A stretch of 64,000 bases of DNA. Origin: Sphingopyxis indica (GTDB lineage: Bacteria; Pseudomonadota; Alphaproteobacteria; Sphingomonadales; Sphingomonadaceae). A program made the translations under genes and the position numbers. Positions 16,424-24,440 of this stretch are shown piece after piece (position 1 is the first letter of the stretch; each line of letters opens with the position of its first letter). The notes below the pieces were generated by a model, which saw only the letters and a program-made list of their open reading frames with translations, did no database searches and was not told the origin of the DNA. The DNA lies in the NCBI RefSeq assembly GCF_900188185.1, contig NZ_FZPA01000001.1, positions 248,001 to 312,000 on the forward strand, in the 5' to 3' direction.

Positions 16424-17653
16424 ATGAAGCCTCCAGTCCGCACGATGATCGCGGTTGCGGCCCCCTGCTTAGCCGCGCTCGCCGGCGCGCTGCCCGCGTC
16501 GGGACAGGAAAATCCGCCGGCTGCCTCTGCCCCGGATTCCTATCAGGCGCCGGAGGGCCCGCCGACGGAAGACAGCACGGAGACGGCCAAGCCCGAATCG
16601 AAGTTCCACCGGATGTTCTTCGACGAGACCGACGGCAAGCTCGACTTTTCGCGCCTGCTGGAAAAGGGCGGCTTTTTCCCGATGCCGGTCATCATCACCG
16701 AACCCGCGGTCGACGGCGGCTTCGGAATCGTCGCGCAGTTCATCACGCTGCCAAAGGAAAAGGGCGGCAGCATGACCCGGCGCATGGCCGGCGCGGTCAA
16801 GACCGGCAATGGTTCCTATGGCTATGGCTATTATCAGTCGGGTTCGATCGCCGACGGGCGGATCAGCTATAAATTCGGGGCGGGGCGGGGAAAGGTGACG
16901 CTGACTGCCTATCCGCGGCTGCTGCCGGCCGGCCTCGAATATACGAACAAATATGATTATGGCGTCCTCGGATCGGTGCAGTTCCACCTCGCCGATCGCC
17001 GCTTTTCGATCGGTCCGCTGCTCGATTTCCGGCAAATCCATTCGAAGATCGACATCGCCGGCCTGCCGGAGCAGCTCGACGATGTTTTCGACCGCAAGCT
17101 GAACACCGGCGCCGTCGGCCTTGGTATGCATTTCGACGACCGCGACAATGCGTTGAGCCCGACCAAGGGATCGAACCTCTATGCCGAAGGCAAGTTCAAC
17201 CTCGACGCGCTCGGCAGCGACCGGGAGTTTCAGAGCTATGCCCTGCACGGTTACGGGTTTCAGCCGCTCTCGTCCGACTGGCGGGTCGGCGCGAAGGTAG
17301 AGGTCGACGCGGTGCGCGGCAGCTATCCCGCCTATTTCGCAAGCTCGATCAACCTGCGCGGGGTCGAGGCGCGGCGCTATCAGGGCGGCACGGCGGTAAG
17401 CACCGAGCTGGAGGCGACGCGGCGGCTCGACGATCGCTGGTCGATCGTCGGCTTTGCCGGCATGGGCTACACCGACGCGGGCGGCAAGCGCATCTACGCG
17501 GATTCGGGAACGATCGTCGCGGGCGGCGCCGGATTTCGCTATCGCATCGCGCGCAAGCTGGGCCTCGACGCCGGGGTCGATGTCGCGGTCGGTCCCGGCG
17601 GCGCGATCTTCTATCTCCAGTTCGGCCACGCCTGGGGCTTCGGAATGGATTGA
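16424..17653 (+). CDS. Third D15-like outer-membrane barrel protein
   Basis: The protein has 409 residues, a signal peptide (AGALPASGQ) and a beta-barrel with the D15 landmarks DDRDNALSPTKGSNLYAEG and INLRGVEARRYQGG, then WSIVGFAGMGYTDAGGKR. The C-terminus is LQFGHAWGFGMD instead of a terminal aromatic alone. It is more distant from the two neighbouring paralogues than they are from each other. An ATG at 16424 is selected because it directly precedes the signal peptide; the ribosome binding site is weak. Divergent from the gene at 15072-16235. As with the other two, the exact role is unknown. Confidence 0.78.
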   Translation: MKPPVRTMIAVAAPCLAALAGALPASGQENPPAASAPDSYQAPEGPPTEDSTETAKPESKFHRMFFDETDGKLDFSRLLEKGGFFPMPVIITEPAVDGGFGIVAQFITLPKEKGGSMTRRMAGAVKTGNGSYGYGYYQSGSIADGRISYKFGAGRGKVTLTAYPRLLPAGLEYTNKYDYGVLGSVQFHLADRRFSIGPLLDFRQIHSKIDIAGLPEQLDDVFDRKLNTGAVGLGMHFDDRDNALSPTKGSNLYAEGKFNLDALGSDREFQSYALHGYGFQPLSSDWRVGAKVEVDAVRGSYPAYFASSINLRGVEARRYQGGTAVSTELEATRRLDDRWSIVGFAGMGYTDAGGKRIYADSGTIVAGGAGFRYRIARKLGLDAGVDVAVGPGGAIFYLQFGHAWGFGMD

Positions 17654-17680
17654 AGCCTCTGGCCTGGGCGTTTGCAGGGC

Positions 17681-18538
17681 TCATGGGCCGGCAGAGGGCG
17701 CCGCGTCGGCGCTGCCGAAGCTGCCAGGCGGCTGCGCCTTCATCGTCTCGAGCAGCTCGAGCATCGGCCGGTTGTCCTCGACGACGCCGCCCCCCGTCGC
17801 GCGATCGAGGTCGATGATGAGGAGCAGCGCGCTGCCGAACAGCACGAGCAGCAGCGCGGCGGTCAGCCGGCCGCGCTCGCCCGACAGGACATAGCCGAAC
17901 ACGCCCGCGGCGACGAATTGATAGACCAGCAGCACGACGAAAACCTCCAGCGGCACATGCGATCGTCGCGACTGCTGCCGCGCGGCATCGTCGTCGATCA
18001 TCTCGTTGATCGATTCGATATAAATGCTCGCAAATTCATGGTCGGGGATCGCCGGATAGGCATCGACGAGGCGGGACCATAGCTGCGTAATCATCGCATT
18101 GCTCCGCGCCAGCAGTTCCTGCTGCTTCGGCCCGCGCGGCTCGCGCGCCAGCGCAATCCGGTTCTCGGTATAATCCCTGAGAAGATTGCCGATCGCGCTG
18201 CGGTGCGGTTCCTCGATCAGCTGCGTGCGCAGATAGGCGGTGCCGATCGCGTTGGATTCGGCCAGAACCATCGAGCGCCGGTTGTCGAAGCGATCGACCG
18301 CCATCGAAAAGGTGAAGCCGACGAGCAGCGCGAGAAGGCCCATGACCGCCGAGACGATATAGCCGATCTCCGAGCCTTCTTCCTTGGCGTCCTTGTCGTC
18401 GGGCTTAGGCGGGGCTTTCCGCTTTCTGCCGCCGCGCAGCAGCCAGCCCGCGAGCGCGGCGACCAGCATCCCGCCATAAAGCGTGATCCCGATCAGCCAG
18501 ATCGGGGTGGTGAGAAGCCAAAGCCCAAATGCCGACAT
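17681..18538 (-). CDS. DUF4239 (bestrophin-like domain) membrane protein
   Basis: The protein has 285 residues with an N-terminal helix, a second helix (IVSAVMGLLALLVGFTFSM), and two C-terminal helices (VFVVLLVYQFVAAGVFGYVL and LLLVLFGSALLLIIDL). Between them runs DRFDNRRSMVLAESNAIGTA, the core of DUF4239 proteins, which have been compared with bestrophin channels. The ATG at 18538 follows GGAGCG. Function unknown; ion conductance is a family-level guess. It converges with the third D15 gene and diverges from the response-regulator gene across about 300 bases, in which I see no further gene. Confidence 0.82.
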   Translation of the reverse strand: MSAFGLWLLTTPIWLIGITLYGGMLVAALAGWLLRGGRKRKAPPKPDDKDAKEEGSEIGYIVSAVMGLLALLVGFTFSMAVDRFDNRRSMVLAESNAIGTAYLRTQLIEEPHRSAIGNLLRDYTENRIALAREPRGPKQQELLARSNAMITQLWSRLVDAYPAIPDHEFASIYIESINEMIDDDAARQQSRRSHVPLEVFVVLLVYQFVAAGVFGYVLSGERGRLTAALLLVLFGSALLLIIDLDRATGGGVVEDNRPMLELLETMKAQPPGSFGSADAAPSAGP

Positions 18539-18835
18539 GCCGCGCTCCTTCCTGAAGGCCGCAATCTGGCAGCGCCGCGGTGCGGAAAATATCGGTAGAA
18601 ATCCCCAAAACGGATTTCGCCGATCGGGAGTTCCTGTCGGCGGGCTGCGTTTGGCGGGCCGAAAACTCCGCTGCGCTTGCCGGCGCCGGGCGGCTTTCGA
18701 TTCCCTCGCGGGTGAATAGAGGGTCGGGTCGCCCCATATCCATAGTTATTCCTGATGGACGCCTTCGCCGGAATGGGCAATCATCGCTCGTTCTTGAGGC
18801 TGCGGCGCATCGCGCCCGACGACGAGAGGGAGGCC

Positions 18836-19486
18836 ATGAGTAGCCCGGTCAGGCGAATCGTCATCGCGGACGATCATGAAGCGATCCGCGTCGGAGTTCG
18901 AACCACCCTGTCGGCCAACCCCGACTGGCGGATCGTCGGTGAGGCAGACAACGGGCGCGACGCGCTGGAATTGATCCGCTCGACTCAACCCGACATCGCC
19001 ATTCTCGACTATTCGTTGCCGATGATGAACGGTCTCGAGTTGACCCGCGCGATCAAGCGCGAGCTGCCACGGGTCGAGATACTGATCTTCACCATGCACG
19101 ATCGCGAGGATGTCCTCGCCGAATTGCTGGCGGCGGGGGTGCGCGGCTATCTCGTCAAATCCGATGCGACCAAGCATCTGATCTCGGCGGTCGAGGCGCT
19201 GGCGATCCGGCGACCCTATTTCTCGGGGCAGGTGTCGCAGACCTTGCTCGACCGCTTCGTCGAATCGACGACGCGCACGACCACCAATTCGCCGCTGACC
19301 TCGCGCGAGCGGGAGATCGTGCAGCTGATCGCCGAAGGGCTGCTCAACAAGGAGATCGCGGCGATCCTGGGGCTCAGCATCAAGACGATCGAGACGCATC
19401 GCGCCGCCGCGATGCACAAGCTCGATATCAAGACCGCGGCGGGGCTGGTGCGCTACGCCGTGCGCAACAATATCATAGAGCCCTGA
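18836..19486 (+). CDS. LuxR/NarL-type response regulator
   Basis: The 216-residue protein has an N-terminal receiver domain: IVIADDHEAI (acidic pocket), the phosphoacceptor Asp in DIAILDYSLPMMNG, a Thr in LIFTMHD, and Lys in GYLVKSDA. A C-terminal LuxR helix-turn-helix follows: LTSREREIVQLIAEGLLNKEIA and LSIKTIETHRAAAMHKL. It is a DNA-binding response regulator whose likely kinase is encoded convergently at 19473-20252, with the two coding regions overlapping by 14 bp at their 3' ends. The ATG at 18836 follows GAGAGGGAGG; the longer frame upstream lacks such a site. The target genes are unknown. Confidence 0.93.
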   Translation: MSSPVRRIVIADDHEAIRVGVRTTLSANPDWRIVGEADNGRDALELIRSTQPDIAILDYSLPMMNGLELTRAIKRELPRVEILIFTMHDREDVLAELLAAGVRGYLVKSDATKHLISAVEALAIRRPYFSGQVSQTLLDRFVESTTRTTTNSPLTSREREIVQLIAEGLLNKEIAAILGLSIKTIETHRAAAMHKLDIKTAAGLVRYAVRNNIIEP

Positions 19487-20252
19487 ACCCCCCATTGGCG
19501 CCGAACTGCGCCACGTTCAGCGGGCATCGGTTGTTCAACAGCCGCGGCGCGATCGCTGTAACCACGGTGCCATGGTCGCCCGCGCGAACAGAAAAGCGGC
19601 CGCACAGGCCCGCCATCCGGGCCTGCATGCCGCTGAGGCCCACCCCGCGCCCGCTTCTTTCGGTGCCGCCGCTGCTCTTCTGCCAGCGGCCATTGTCGCG
19701 GATACGAAGCACCTGCCAGTCCTGTCGCGAGGTCAAGCGAACGCGCGCATGACGCGCGCCGCTATGCTTGTAAACGTTCATCAGCGCGGCCTGCGCGACG
19801 CGGAACATCGCCAGTTCCGCCTCGCGGCTCGCCGCCGGGCGATAGCCGCTTCCGTCGAACACTATGTCGATGCCGGTACGCGCCGCGAGCCCCGCCACAA
19901 GCGAACTCAGCGATTCGCCGAGTCCGAAACGGTCGAGTTCGGGCGGGTTGAGCAGATAGCTGAACGAACGGATCTGTCGCTGCAGTTCGCCGATCCTGTT
20001 CTGCGCCGCATTATGCGCCCGGATACGCGATTCGTCCCTGCCGCCGCGGAGCGACTGGATTTCGAATTCGAGCGCGAGCAATTGTTGCGCCAGGACATCG
20101 TGCAGGTCGCGTGCGATCCGCCGCCGCTCGTCGTCGCGCGCCTCGAGCATCTTGATGTGAAGATCTTCCGGCGTGCAGATCATCGCGCTGCCTGCCGCCG
20201 ACATTTCGTCGGCCAGCCGTTCGATCAAAGCAGAATATTCAAAGGAAACCAT
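19473..20252 (-). CDS. Soluble histidine kinase, HisKA_3 type
   Basis: The protein has 259 residues and no transmembrane segment or signal peptide. The phosphoacceptor motif ERRRIARDLHDVLAQQLLAL is the HisKA_3 H-box (His in DLHD). An ATPase domain follows, with an N-box region FRVAQAALMNVYKHSGA and IRDNGRW, then GVGLSGMQARM as the G-box. After DNG the usual Gly-Phe is replaced by RW, a small deviation. The short N-terminus of about 30 residues has no sensor domain I recognise, so it may sense through a partner. It is convergent with, and overlaps, its likely cognate response regulator. A 7-bp-arm palindrome lies in its 5' region. Confidence 0.88.
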   Translation of the reverse strand: MVSFEYSALIERLADEMSAAGSAMICTPEDLHIKMLEARDDERRRIARDLHDVLAQQLLALEFEIQSLRGGRDESRIRAHNAAQNRIGELQRQIRSFSYLLNPPELDRFGLGESLSSLVAGLAARTGIDIVFDGSGYRPAASREAELAMFRVAQAALMNVYKHSGARHARVRLTSRQDWQVLRIRDNGRWQKSSGGTERSGRGVGLSGMQARMAGLCGRFSVRAGDHGTVVTAIAPRLLNNRCPLNVAQFGANGGFRAL

Positions 20253-20308
20253 GTCGAGCGCCCCTCAATTCACCTGAATGAATGATTGCACGATCCCGAC
20301 CCTCCGAC

Positions 20309-20325
20309 GCGGTTATCCTAACCGC
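20309..20325. promoter_or_regulatory. Palindrome upstream of histidine kinase gene
   Basis: GCGGTTA-TCC-TAACCGC is a perfect 7-bp-arm dyad located 57 bases before the kinase start codon. It fits an operator, possibly for the paired response regulator; nothing else in the window carries the same dyad. Confidence 0.4.
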
Positions 20326-20365
20326 AAAGGAGCGACGTTCCCCCCAAGCAACATGCTACATAAAA

Positions 20366-20386
20366 TCCCTGAATAATCAACAGGGA
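20366..20386 (-). terminator. Possible terminator of the formylglycine-enzyme gene
   Basis: On the minus strand TCCCTG, a 9-base loop, CAGGGA and then TTTTAT follow the gene at 20442-21416 by about 55 bases. The stem is short (6 bp), so this is a moderate call. Confidence 0.4.
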
Positions 20387-20441
20387 ATACGCGTAACTAT
20401 AAATAACTCCTGTCGTTTTTCTGTATCCGCTTCGATTGTCA

Positions 20442-21416
20442 TCAATTGGTAAAGTTGCGCCTTACACATCGAAAGCCGACATGGCTCGTGGAGGTGTCGA
20501 TCGGCTGTGCATGACGCGCCGCCGGACGATAGCGCTGACAGTAATTCGGGGCGCACAGGTGCGAGCCGCCCTTGAGCACCTTGCGCGGAATGCGAATCTC
20601 GGGCTGCGCCGGGTCATAGCTCCGTTCGCGCGCCGCCCCGCGGGGATTGCGGGGGGCGCAGCAGGGGCGGTTCGTCGCCGCTTCGTGGCCATCGGCGAAA
20701 TAATCGCTCGTCCATTCCCAGACATTGCCGATCATGTCGAACAACCCGTATCCATTTGCGGGAAACTCCCGAACCGGCGAGGTGCGGGCATAACCGTCGG
20801 TCAGCAGATTTTCGTTCGGAAACGCGCCTTGCCAGGTGTTCGCCATCGGCTTGCCGTCCGGCATATAATCGTCGCCCCAGCCATAGTCGGCGCGGTCGAG
20901 ACCGCCGCGTGCGGCATATTCCCACTCGGCCTCGGTCGGCAGCGACTTTCCGGCCCACTCGGCATAGGCCTGCGCATCGTCATAGGAGACGTGGATCACC
21001 GGATGGTCCTCAAGGCCGTCGAGCGACGAATCGGGGCCGAGCGGATGCCGCCAGTCGGCGTCGAAGCGATAGTCCCACCAGGCCATGCTGTTCAGCGGAA
21101 CGGGATGGCCCGGCGGAGAAAAGACGAGCGAAGCGGGCCGCAGAAGTTCGGGAAGCGCGCCTGGATAATCGGCCGGATCGGGCGCAATCTCGGCGGTCGT
21201 CACATGACCGGTCGCCTCTACGAATGCGGCAAAATCGCGGTTCGTCACCGGGGTCACGTCGATCCAGAAACCATCGACGGCGACGGGATGCGCGGGTGCT
21301 TCCTCGGGATAATGCTTGTCGGACCCCATCCAATAGGTGCCGCCCTCGATATAGATCATGCCCTGCGTCGATGGCGCGGCGTGGCCGAGGTCGTCGATAT
21401 TGGGACGCTTCTCCAC
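20442..21416 (-). CDS. Formylglycine-generating enzyme (SUMF1/FGE family)
   Basis: This 324-residue FGE-fold protein shows MIYIEGGTYWMGSD near the N-terminus, LPTEAEWEYAARGG, GNVWEWTSDYFADG and the active-site block GGSHLCAPNYCQRYRPAAR. C288 and C293 match the copper-binding cysteine pair of true formylglycine-generating enzymes, which oxidise a cysteine in sulfatases to formylglycine. Many FGE-fold relatives lack these cysteines, so this one is likely catalytically competent. No sulfatase is encoded in the window; its substrate must be elsewhere. It starts with GTG at 21416, preceded by AAAGGAGG at ideal distance. No signal peptide is visible, suggesting cytoplasmic action. Confidence 0.9.
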   Translation of the reverse strand: MEKRPNIDDLGHAAPSTQGMIYIEGGTYWMGSDKHYPEEAPAHPVAVDGFWIDVTPVTNRDFAAFVEATGHVTTAEIAPDPADYPGALPELLRPASLVFSPPGHPVPLNSMAWWDYRFDADWRHPLGPDSSLDGLEDHPVIHVSYDDAQAYAEWAGKSLPTEAEWEYAARGGLDRADYGWGDDYMPDGKPMANTWQGAFPNENLLTDGYARTSPVREFPANGYGLFDMIGNVWEWTSDYFADGHEAATNRPCCAPRNPRGAARERSYDPAQPEIRIPRKVLKGGSHLCAPNYCQRYRPAARHAQPIDTSTSHVGFRCVRRNFTN

Positions 21417-21569
21417 AGAAGCCCTCCTTTTCCTTAGGGGTGATAGAGAATTCTAGGGGGTTCTACCATCGGTAAAAACCCCGGCGGCGGCCGATTTGAA
21501 TCCGGCCGTGCCGGGCGGCGAAAATAGCGTTTGCCGCGGGCGGGGCGGCTGCGATCCCGCGCCCGGACT

Positions 21570-21621
21570 CTTGTTTTACCGTGATTTTCGAGCCGTGAAA
21601 TGTTCCATTTCACTCGAAATC
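21570..21621. repeat. 52-bp hairpin repeat, left copy
   Basis: This copy matches 23443-23494 in inverted orientation, 50 of 52 bases. Its core GTGAAATG-TTC-CATTTCAC is a perfect hairpin. It begins 3 bases after the stop of the gene at 21625-22275 (minus strand), so it probably serves as its terminator. Confidence 0.7.
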
Positions 21622-21624
21622 ATT

Positions 21625-22275
21625 CTAGCCGAACAGCGAAATATTGAAGATGATGCTGAGCAGGGCGAGCAGGCCGACGATCAGCAACAGGATCGCCACG
21701 ACGAGCGCGACCGAGACCGGATAGGCGCTCTGGCCATGGATCAGCTGGCTGTCGATCATCTCCTTGCGCAGGTGGCGCAATTGCAGCGCGAACTGCACAT
21801 GACGCCAAATTCCGCCGATCAAAATGATCATGCCGAGCACGATCAATATTCCGCCGAAATTCCCCGGCGCCCGCCCGCTGGTAATCGCGCCCGAATCGGC
21901 CAGCTTTCTGAACACTTGATAGATGGTAAAGCCGAAACTGATCATCGACAGCGAGGTCCGGATTTCCGACATCAGCGTCCGGTCGGCCGACATGCGCGTG
22001 CGCTGGATCGACATGCCCGTACGCCGCATCGACATTTCAGTGCGGTTTTCCGACAGGTCCGTGCGGTGCATCGACAGGTCGGTGCGATATTCGGACAGAT
22101 CGGTCCGGTGCTCCGAAAGGCCCGTGCGATGGCGCGAGAGGCCGGTGCGGAAGTGCGAATAGATGGTGGGAATCTCCTCTCCCTTCGCCGAACTGGTGTC
22201 CGGGATCGGCGGCACCGGCGTCGGGGCGAGGCGCTCCGGGCGAACGGGGGATTTGGCGGGCGTTTGTTCGGCCAT
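21625..22275 (-). CDS. DUF202-like membrane protein with heptad-repeat extension
   Basis: The protein has 216 residues. After a Pro-rich N-terminus it contains about ten successive heptads of the form xRTx(L/M)Sx (for example HRTDLSE, YRTDLSM, NRTEMSM). The last two run into DRTLMSEIRTSLSMISFGF, which resembles the ERTxLAxxRTxL first helix of DUF202 (YidH-type) membrane proteins. Two hydrophobic segments follow (GGILIVLGMIILIGGIW and VALVVAILLLIVGLLALLS). The repeat should form a long amphipathic or coiled-coil helix. ATG at 22275 is preferred over a TTG six codons upstream. Function unknown. It diverges from the gene at 22534, and both genes end in the same hairpin repeat. Confidence 0.75.
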   Translation of the reverse strand: MAEQTPAKSPVRPERLAPTPVPPIPDTSSAKGEEIPTIYSHFRTGLSRHRTGLSEHRTDLSEYRTDLSMHRTDLSENRTEMSMRRTGMSIQRTRMSADRTLMSEIRTSLSMISFGFTIYQVFRKLADSGAITSGRAPGNFGGILIVLGMIILIGGIWRHVQFALQLRHLRKEMIDSQLIHGQSAYPVSVALVVAILLLIVGLLALLSIIFNISLFG

Positions 22276-22533
22276 GCTGGGGCTTCCCTGCAAAAGAGGA
22301 CTGAAGGCCCGCCGAAACTCTCCCGCCGGCCCTGCCTCGACAATCGGGGTTACCCCGCACCCTCGTGCAAACTGGGCCTGAGCGCTTCGCAGACCGCCCC
22401 GTCGGCGGGAGTTGCGGGAGGCACGCTCAGGGCCCGAAACTTTCCGCTCGCGGGATAGTCCCGATGGCCAGGAAGGCGCAGCAGGGCAAGGCTGGCCCGA
22501 TGATTTGACAATCGTGCAAGGGAGACCGGCTTT

Positions 22534-23439
22534 ATGCGTTTCCGTCCTCGGGCGCTCCCGCGCGTCGCGATCGCGCTCGCGCTATGCGCAGGCGTTCCCA
22601 CATCGCTGCGCGCACAGGACAGCGCGGCTCCGGCCGATCCGGATGCCGCCGATGCCGCTTCGGCGGACAGCGCTCCCGCCGACCGGCCGCCCGACGCCGC
22701 GCCGCCGCCCGCGGCGGCTGGCGAAGGCTCGTTGGCGCAGCAACTCGCCAATCCGGTCGCGAACCTGATATCGGTGCCCTTTCAGGCGAATTACGATTGC
22801 TGCTACGGCGAACGCGACGGCGACCGCTTCACGCTCAACATCCAGCCGGTGATTCCCGTCAGCGTCGGGGACGACTGGAACCTCATTACGCGAACCATCG
22901 TGCCGATCATCAGCCAGGAGCCCACCGTCGTCGGCGGCGAGGGCGCGACCGGCTTCGGCGACGTGCTGCAGAGCTTCTTCCTTTCGCCCAAACAAGCGAA
23001 AAACGGCCTGGTCTGGGGCGTCGGGCCGGTCTTCCTGTGGCCGACGGGGGCCGATGCATTCAGCGCGCAGAAGTTCGGCGCCGGTCCGACCGCGGTGGTG
23101 CTGAAGCAGGGCAAGGGCACCACGCTCGGCCTGCTCGCGAACCATGTCTGGTCGGTGGCGGGGAAATCGGCCTATCCCGACGTCAGCCAGACCTTCCTCC
23201 AGCCTTTCTTTACCCGCACCTTGCCCGATTCGACCAGCTTCACGCTCAACACCGAGACGAGCTATGACTGGAAGTCGAAGAATTGGGTGGTGCCGATCAA
23301 CTTTTCGGTCGGCCATGTGGTCAGGGTCGGCGATCAACCGATCAATCTGACCGTCGGCGCGCGCTACTATGCCGAACGGCCCGACGGCGGCGCCGAATGG
23401 GGCACGCGCTTCGTGCTCACGCTGCTCTTCCCGAAATAG
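22534..23439 (+). CDS. Exported MetA-deg-like (phenol-degradation family) protein
   Basis: The protein has 301 residues with a signal peptide (ALCAGVPTSLRAQ) and an Ala/Pro/Asp-rich linker, followed by LAQQLANPVANLISVPFQANYD. That opening, with VVGGEGATGFGDVLQSFFLSPK, is characteristic of proteins annotated as transporters or in the MetA-pathway-of-phenol-degradation group. These are outer-membrane barrel-like proteins without a proven substrate. It ends TRFVLTLLFPK, a barrel-like terminal strand. The ATG at 22534 has GGGAGA upstream. A weak copy of the shared GGGTTAATCCCGATA motif is at 22452-22466. Transcribed alone, divergent from the heptad-repeat gene. Confidence 0.8.
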   Translation: MRFRPRALPRVAIALALCAGVPTSLRAQDSAAPADPDAADAASADSAPADRPPDAAPPPAAAGEGSLAQQLANPVANLISVPFQANYDCCYGERDGDRFTLNIQPVIPVSVGDDWNLITRTIVPIISQEPTVVGGEGATGFGDVLQSFFLSPKQAKNGLVWGVGPVFLWPTGADAFSAQKFGAGPTAVVLKQGKGTTLGLLANHVWSVAGKSAYPDVSQTFLQPFFTRTLPDSTSFTLNTETSYDWKSKNWVVPINFSVGHVVRVGDQPINLTVGARYYAERPDGGAEWGTRFVLTLLFPK

Positions 23440-23442
23440 AGT

Positions 23443-23494
23443 GATTTCGAGTGAAATGGAACATTTCACGGCTCGGAAATCACGGCAAAACAAG
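23443..23494. repeat. 52-bp hairpin repeat, right copy
   Basis: Inverted copy of 21570-21621 with two mismatches. It starts 3 bases after the stop codon of the gene at 22534-23439, mirroring the left copy, and forms the same stem with TTC/GAA loop. Confidence 0.7.
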
Positions 23495-23500
23495 ACTCTG

Positions 23501-23538
23501 GAGTGCCGGTTTTGATTCCATCAAAACCGAACGCACTC
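23501..23538. terminator. Bidirectional hairpin between convergent genes
   Basis: CGGTTTTGAT and ATCAAAACCG (23507-23516/23520-23529) form a perfect 10-bp stem with a 3-base loop, lengthened by GAGTG/CACTC at the outside. It lies between two converging genes and likely terminates the one at 23565-24440. Confidence 0.6.
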
Positions 23539-23564
23539 TAGCTGGAGGACCCCGCCCGCGGGCG

Positions 23565-24440
23565 TCAGAACGAGGCTTGCAGGACGAGCGCGGGGCCATA
23601 GAGCTTGTACCGGACCCGGCCGTTCCAGCGATCCTTGTCGACGCCCAGGCGATAGTCGACGTAGCGATAGACGACTCCCACCGCTATATTCTTCGTCGCC
23701 AGATAGTTGAGGCCCGCCTGAACATTGACGAGGCGCCCGTCATAATCGTCGATGTTGAGCGACAGATAATCGACGCGGCCGTTGAACTCGACCTTGGGCG
23801 CGATCTTCCAGGTCGCGAAGACACCGAGCGTCGGCAGCGGCGCGAGTACTTTGCGGCGACGCAATTCGCTCGACGCGCTTTCGCCGCCGACGCTGCCTTC
23901 GCCCATGATCGAAAGGTCGAAGCGGGTTACGTGCGCGCCGAGCGCGGCCCCCAGCTCCAGATTGTCGTTCTGAACAAAGGCATAGCCGACCGTCAGCCGA
24001 TAGATGTCGCTGTCGAAGCCGCTTTCGACCTCGGCGTTCACCGGATAGGTCACATTGTCGAACACGATGTCGCGCTCGAGCGCTGTCGCGCCGGTGCGTT
24101 TGAGCTTGTAGAAGTCCGCACCGACGATCACCTTGCCGAAGCGTGCGCCGGCCGTGATCGAGGGCAGAATCTCGTCATTGTCGAGCTTCAGATCGTTTTC
24201 GAAGTCGATGTCGGTGCTCGGAATCTGCTGGTTCTCCGCCGCGACGCGCACATCGGTGTCGACCTTCGGGAAAAAGGCCATCGCGCTGATCCAATAATCA
24301 TTGTCGAGCGTCTGTGCCCGGACGGGTGCCTGCCATGCCAGGGCGCAGGCGAGGGTGAGCAGCGTCCGGCCGGCGCGAAAGGGGCGGGGGCGGCCGGACC
24401 CGCGCGGGCCGCCGTCTGCTGCGGAAATCACCTTGTCCAT
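23565..24440 (-). CDS. Outer-membrane beta-barrel protein, unknown function
   Basis: The protein has 291 residues with a long signal region (LLTLACALAWQAPVRAQ). The mature part reads as a small barrel: FGKVIVGADFYKLKRTG, LTVGYAFVQNDNLELGAALG, GVNYLATKNIAVGVVYRY-like alternation, and a C-terminal strand ending in Phe (ALVLQASF). The ATG at 24440 has CAGGAG six bases upstream, while the open frame continues far upstream without such a site. It resembles generic sphingomonad outer-membrane proteins but I cannot name a family. It diverges from the gene at 24853 and converges on the gene at 22534. Confidence 0.7.
   Translation of the reverse strand: MDKVISAADGGPRGSGRPRPFRAGRTLLTLACALAWQAPVRAQTLDNDYWISAMAFFPKVDTDVRVAAENQQIPSTDIDFENDLKLDNDEILPSITAGARFGKVIVGADFYKLKRTGATALERDIVFDNVTYPVNAEVESGFDSDIYRLTVGYAFVQNDNLELGAALGAHVTRFDLSIMGEGSVGGESASSELRRRKVLAPLPTLGVFATWKIAPKVEFNGRVDYLSLNIDDYDGRLVNVQAGLNYLATKNIAVGVVYRYVDYRLGVDKDRWNGRVRYKLYGPALVLQASF

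Noticed and set aside
21940..22150. CRISPR-like array from regular 21-bp repeats
   Set aside because: The units are contiguous without spacers, keep one reading frame and encode heptads in a protein.
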